Source: Streptomyces cylindrosporus (lineage in GTDB: Bacteria > Actinomycetota > Actinomycetes > Streptomycetales > Streptomycetaceae). Taken from it: a stretch of 64,000 nucleotides of DNA. The DNA lies in contig NZ_JALDAY010000013.1 of assembly GCF_022698165.1 (NCBI RefSeq), forward strand, positions 124,001-188,000, given 5' to 3'. A model generated the notes under the pieces. That model had not been told where the DNA came from. It searched no databases and saw only the letters and a list, made by a program, of their open reading frames with translations. Below are positions 60,561 through 64,000 of this stretch, piece by piece. The position numbers and the translations under genes are program-made. Every line of letters begins with the position of its first letter. Positions within the stretch are counted from its first letter, which is position 1.

Positions 60561-61376
60561 ATGCGCCTCACGTCCATCGGCCGTCACCACGCCACCTTCG
60601 ACTTCGGTGACTTGGAGGTGATCTCACTGCGGGACGGCTACGTCGACATGCCGCCCACACGGCTGCGCGACGAGAACGGGCGCCCTCTCGACGACCTGCC
60701 GGACACCGTCCCGCTCGTCGAGGGCAACTTGCGCCTGTCGGTCAACGCCTTCTTCATCACCGACGGGACCGCATCACTGCTCATCGACACCGGTGCGTCC
60801 AACGCCTGGCATCCCACCATGGGATCACTGCTCGACGCCCTGGACGAAGCCGGAGTCGATCGCGGGGATGTCACGGATGTGGGGATCACCCACAACCATG
60901 AAGACCACGTCAACGGCCTCATCGCACCAGACGGTTCACAGGCGTTCCCTCAACTCCGACGCGTGTGGGTCGGCGCGAGCGACACATCGGTGTTCACCGG
61001 CCGGCTCGCACCGATCCGCGACCGAGTCGTCCCCGTCACTGACCGAATCGACGTCAACGACCGGGTCACGGCGGTCCCCACTCCCGGGCACACACCCGGC
61101 CACACCGTCTACGAGGTCACGAGCAGCACCGGCCGACTCCTCGTCTGGGGCGACACGGTTCACGTGCCCTCCCTGCAATTCGCCCAGCCGAACGTGACCT
61201 GGGAATTCGACGGCGACCAGTCACAGGCACGCAAGGCGCGGACCGCACTCCTCGAACAACTGACATCACCGCAACACTTCGTCGCCGGCGCCCACCTGGA
61301 CTCACCCGGAGTGGGGCGCGTAAACCGTGACGGCGACGGCTACGCGCTCGAATACCTCGCACCGCCTATCTCCTGA
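60561..61376 (+). CDS. Metallo-beta-lactamase-fold hydrolase
   Basis: A 271-residue MBL-fold protein. Metal motifs are visible as THNHEDHVNG near 110-119 (the first ligand group with Asn in place of the second His), TPGHTPGHTVYEV near 175-187 and GDTVHVPSLQF near 197-207 with the bridging Asp; the final His is in VAGAHLDSPG. It resembles lactonase/aryl-sulfatase-like MBLs. GGAG precedes the ATG. The upstream spacer (60312-60560) has no credible gene. Confidence 0.88.
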   Translation: MRLTSIGRHHATFDFGDLEVISLRDGYVDMPPTRLRDENGRPLDDLPDTVPLVEGNLRLSVNAFFITDGTASLLIDTGASNAWHPTMGSLLDALDEAGVDRGDVTDVGITHNHEDHVNGLIAPDGSQAFPQLRRVWVGASDTSVFTGRLAPIRDRVVPVTDRIDVNDRVTAVPTPGHTPGHTVYEVTSSTGRLLVWGDTVHVPSLQFAQPNVTWEFDGDQSQARKARTALLEQLTSPQHFVAGAHLDSPGVGRVNRDGDGYALEYLAPPIS

Positions 61377-61800
61377 CGAGTCTCCTGACGAGCATCCGGT
61401 TCGCCGATGGTCGCCCGGGAGAACATGAGCCGCAGTCCCGCCCTGGGCGCCGAGATTTCGTGCGGCACCGACGACGATCGCCGTGGAGCGCGCGGTCTGG
61501 ACGGGAATTCGACGATCGTGCCGGTGGACCCCCGGAAGCCGACGGAACGCCTGCGTCGAAAAGGCGGCGGGCGAAACGGTCGCGGGATTTCTGCACGATG
61601 ACGGTGGAACGCCGGCCTGTTGACCGGCTCGTTCCTTGGTCATCCAGGTCATCCAGCGGCCTTGGCGCCGGACAGTTCCCATGCCTTGCAGTCGTTGCGT
61701 CCGCAGGCTCCACGGTCGCCTCCTGCAGAGCGCGTCCGTGCCTTCGCGTCGCAATGCGGTCAGCGGCTTGACGAACTGCCGCGGGCTCAGCCCGGTGGAC
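61377..61800. other. Unrecognised stretch before a GNAT remnant
   Basis: About 420 bp with open frames on both strands but no family that I recognise and no good ribosome site. Part of a decayed region. Confidence 0.4.
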
Positions 61801-61822
61801 GGGGCCGTCCAGCCACACCAAG

Positions 61823-62143
61823 ATCATCTCCTGTGATGGCGCGGTTCTGCGCGATGTCCGGCGGAATCGGATGGTGTGGCACGGCTCCGGCGTCGAAGCG
61901 TACTTGAGGCACTGCCAGGAACAGTGGGAGACGGCCGGGCCGCTCCGCGCTTTCGGCATACGCGTGGGTACCGACGAGGTGCTCGCGGGGGCGGTTGACT
62001 TGTGGTCTGCGGCGAACGAGGGGGAGAGGAGGCGGTGATCCAGGTGGAGCCGGAGAATCCCGCATCGGCCGCGGTCGCGCAGGGGGCAGGGTTCACCCCC
62101 GGCAAGCAGGTGCACAGCAAGGACGGCACACAGTTCAACCGGT
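61823..62143 (+). pseudogene. GNAT acetyltransferase remnant with internal deletion
   Basis: The plus strand has the GNAT N-terminus KIISCDGAVLRDVRRNRMVW, then GVEAYLRHCQEQWETAGPLR and FGIRVGTDEVLAGAVDL. After a stop and a frame change the C-terminus VIQVEPENPASAAVAQGAGF follows at about 62037. The acetyl-CoA-binding middle (R/Q-x-x-G-x-G/A) is missing. This is a decayed gene. Confidence 0.65.
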
Positions 62144-62333
62144 GACGAGCGGCAGTTACGGGACACCCCTCACCTTGTTCCTTATCGTCGGACCCGGCCA
62201 TATGGTCACTCTTGGTGAGACAGGGAGACCGTGCCGTCTCACTTCGACCCCGTCGGCAGACTGGGAACGGCGGTCTCGCCCAAGCGCGAGGATTGTGGTG
62301 AACTGCGCCGCATACCCCGCATGCGACGATGGG

Positions 62334-62783
62334 ATGAAGGCGATGCCTCTCGAGGGCGAATACGGGCCGAGTCCAGCGCAGTGGATTCGCGAACAGGTCG
62401 AGCTCTACGAGAGTTCGGGCGGTACGCAGGGTACGACCCTTTGGGACACGGGCCTGCCCGTTGTCATTGTCACGATGCGCGGCGCGAAGAGCGGCAAGAT
62501 CCGTAAGATCCCGCTCATGCGTGTGGAGCACGAAGGCCGCTACGCCGCCGTGGCCTCGAAGGCCGGCTTCCCGCGTCATCCGGTCTGGTACTTCAATCTC
62601 AAGTCCGACCCGCGTGTGGAGCTCCAGGACGGCTCTCAACGCCAGGAGATGACGGCCCGTGAGCTCAGCGGGGAGGAGAAGGCCCAGTGGTGGCGGCGCG
62701 CGGTCGCCGCGTATCCGCCGTATGCCGAATACCAGGAGAAGACCGACCGCGTGATCCCGGTCTTCGTGCTGGAACCCGCGTAG
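62334..62783 (+). CDS. Nitroreductase/quinone reductase family (deazaflavin-type, DDN-like) protein
   Basis: A 149-residue split-barrel protein, family F420-dependent nitroreductase (DDN). Matching segments are EGEYGPSPAQWIREQVELYE, TMRGAKSGKIRKIPLM, a RVEHEGRYAAVASKAGFPRHP loop and VWYFNLKSDPRVELQDGSQ. The members bind F420H2 and reduce quinones or nitro compounds. Two ATGs (62334 and 62343) are possible starts; neither has a strong site. Neighbours give no pathway clue. Confidence 0.85.
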   Translation: MKAMPLEGEYGPSPAQWIREQVELYESSGGTQGTTLWDTGLPVVIVTMRGAKSGKIRKIPLMRVEHEGRYAAVASKAGFPRHPVWYFNLKSDPRVELQDGSQRQEMTARELSGEEKAQWWRRAVAAYPPYAEYQEKTDRVIPVFVLEPA

Positions 62784-62898
62784 AAGGCCCGCCCTCGGTC
62801 CTGGCCGTCTCGCCACACCTTGCAAGGGCGACGGACCTGCCTGCTGGAGGTGGGCCGAGAGAGCGCCGCCCGTAGGAGTCATGTGCCTCGGTGTCGAT

Positions 62899-64000
62899 TC
62901 AGTCCGAGGGCTGGTCACCTTGGTCGCCTTGGAGGGCGTGGCGACGTTCCTGTTCGCGCTTGGAGTAGGCGGCTGCCCGGATGGCCTCGTCGCTCTCGAG
63001 GCCCGATCCCAGCGCGCCGCCCACGGTGGCGACCGAGGCAACGAACCAGGACAGCGTCCAGTATTCCGCGGCGTGCAGCGGGGCCTGGGTCGTGGAGGCG
63101 AATACTTGGTCGTTGAGGATGAACAGGGCCCAGACAAAGTTGATGACGATCAGTCCCGTGTAGCAGACGAGCACCCCGATACCCAGGGTCACGACCGTCG
63201 AGGTGTTGTAGAGCCTCGCCCTCTGCCTCGCCTCCGGTGAGACCTCAGCTGATCGATGCCACAGCCGCGCGTCCACGATCAGCCAGCCGATCATGAGCGC
63301 GACGGACCCGACCGTGGCGATCACGAGGCGTGGCAGGCTCAGGGACTCGGCCAGGTTCCAGATGGTGGAGTTCACGGTGGCGATCGCTCCCGTGGCGAGT
63401 GCGGCCGCCAGGGCTTTCGACAGGCCCGGCACCAAGCGCCACGGCCGGTTGGCGCGCACCATGCCGAGGAGCACCCTCAGATAATCGCGCGGCCCGCTGA
63501 TGACGTACCGGAGATCGGCGGTCTCCTCCTCACCGACCGGGCCCGGGTGAATAGGCGCGAGACGGCTGACGAAGGGCGCCAGCAGCGGCTGACTCGGCGG
63601 GGGCCCCTCAGCCTCGGTGGCCCGCAGACCCGCGAGGCTGAGCACGGCTTCTTCCACGGCCCGCCGGGCCCTCGTCTGCAGACGCAAGCCCCCCAATGGA
63701 GGAAGGGACAGCAGCGCCAAGGCGTGTTCGTGACTCAGATCGACCACGAGCTTGCGCCCGTTCGAGTGCAGCGGAAGGTCGGTGAGGGCCACGACGATGT
63801 CCCAGTTCTCCGCACTTCCCCGGTCCATGATCCGGCGCATCAAGGTGGCCGGGTCCTCGGTCCCCGCAGTGAAGGGCTCGCTGACCACCTCGACGTCGAA
63901 CCGTCGCCCTTGGCCCCACTTGTCGGCGAGCCGAGCAGGAAGTGTCCGGACCATGCGCTGCGCGATCTCCGTGGGCGCGTCCGGATCCGCCAGGAGAGCC
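62899..64000 (-). CDS. Multi-spanning membrane protein of unknown function (truncated by window end)
   Basis: The frame is open from the window edge; ALLADPDAPTEIAQRM is in frame before the first internal ATG at 63954, so the N-terminus lies outside. A soluble first part has WDIVVALTDLPLHSNGRKLVVDLS and a hydrophilic linker. After it come at least four hydrophobic segments (about residues 180-205, 210-232, 262-285 and 305-330, counted from 63954). A basic tail ends in QGDQGDQPSD. I do not recognise the family. Similar soluble-plus-TM proteins are common in actinomycetes without a known role. Confidence 0.65.
   Translation of the reverse strand, partial: ALLADPDAPTEIAQRMVRTLPARLADKWGQGRRFDVEVVSEPFTAGTEDPATLMRRIMDRGSAENWDIVVALTDLPLHSNGRKLVVDLSHEHALALLSLPPLGGLRLQTRARRAVEEAVLSLAGLRATEAEGPPPSQPLLAPFVSRLAPIHPGPVGEEETADLRYVISGPRDYLRVLLGMVRANRPWRLVPGLSKALAAALATGAIATVNSTIWNLAESLSLPRLVIATVGSVALMIGWLIVDARLWHRSAEVSPEARQRARLYNTSTVVTLGIGVLVCYTGLIVINFVWALFILNDQVFASTTQAPLHAAEYWTLSWFVASVATVGGALGSGLESDEAIRAAAYSKREQERRHALQGDQGDQPSD

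Noticed and set aside
1..64000. tRNA, rRNA, riboswitch and CRISPR signals
   Set aside because: No cloverleaf, rRNA-like or repeat-spacer array was seen on reading both strands, although faint or divergent elements could be missed by eye.

Overview
The window is high-GC, codon-biased actinomycete DNA, most likely from Streptomyces or a close relative. Supporting signs are GTG and TTG starts, many GTGA/ATGA stop-start overlaps, an F420-type oxidoreductase, a deazaflavin-type nitroreductase, Tat and lipoprotein signals, a rare TTA codon in a regulator and a density of regulators typical of an accessory region. I saw no rRNA, tRNA, CRISPR array or complete insertion sequence.

Layout. (1) 1-5006 holds a frameshifted aminoglycoside-phosphotransferase-like pseudogene, a small membrane protein, a DUF4142 protein, a lipoprotein/inhibitor pair and an XRE regulator. 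(2) 5007-5706 is decayed. (3) 5707-13579 is one minus-strand operon: sulfotransferase, a DUF7064-like protein, cysD, cysNC, a 77-residue protein, an LLM oxidoreductase and two SDRs. A TetR gene diverges from it. CysD/CysNC make PAPS, so this looks like a substrate-sulfation module with its own donor supply. (4) 14677-16838 is a PucR regulator translationally coupled to an MTHFR-like protein. (5) 17262-22557 is a plus-strand operon: a LigM-like tetrahydrofolate-dependent O-demethylase, MetF, PurU, FolD and a periplasmic-type binding protein. (6) 38848-22808 is a minus-strand run of about 16 kb: ABC ATPase, CoxG-like protein, HpcH/HpaI aldolase, LigJ-like hydratase, TPP enzyme, three 4,5-dihydroxyphthalate-decarboxylase-like proteins, a DUF3500 protein, a LigI-like amidohydrolase, a GntR regulator, a carboxylesterase, ABC binding protein and permease, and an MFS carrier. 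(7) 39496-45342 is mostly plus strand: lactonase-fold protein, a second GntR paralogue, a TetR gene on the minus strand, a siderophore-interacting-type flavoprotein and a PNPOx/FNR/ferredoxin fusion. (8) 45343-51640 mixes IS remnants, a HEAT-like protein, a DUF1326/DUF2182 pair, a methyltransferase and the intact second copy of the phosphotransferase. (9) 51692-64000 holds a Ser/Thr kinase with a peptidoglycan-binding tail, DUF1206, HxlR/RidA, PhzF, Lrp with a PLP lyase, a TrzA-like amidohydrolase, a metallo-beta-lactamase-fold protein, pseudogenes and a membrane protein cut by the window end.

How it fits together. Regions 5 to 7 read as a catabolic island for a methoxylated, carboxylated aromatic acid. 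LigM would remove methyl groups onto tetrahydrofolate and MetF/FolD/PurU would oxidise the C1 unit. PhtD-like proteins would decarboxylate the ring acid. LigI-like, LigJ-like and aldolase enzymes would process a 4,5-cleavage product. The ring-cleavage dioxygenase is not in the window. Four FadR-type operator palindromes lie symmetrically in the divergent promoter at 39036-39431 and fit the two paralogous GntR proteins. The APH-like gene and its pseudogene form direct repeats about 51 kb apart that bracket regions 1 to 8.
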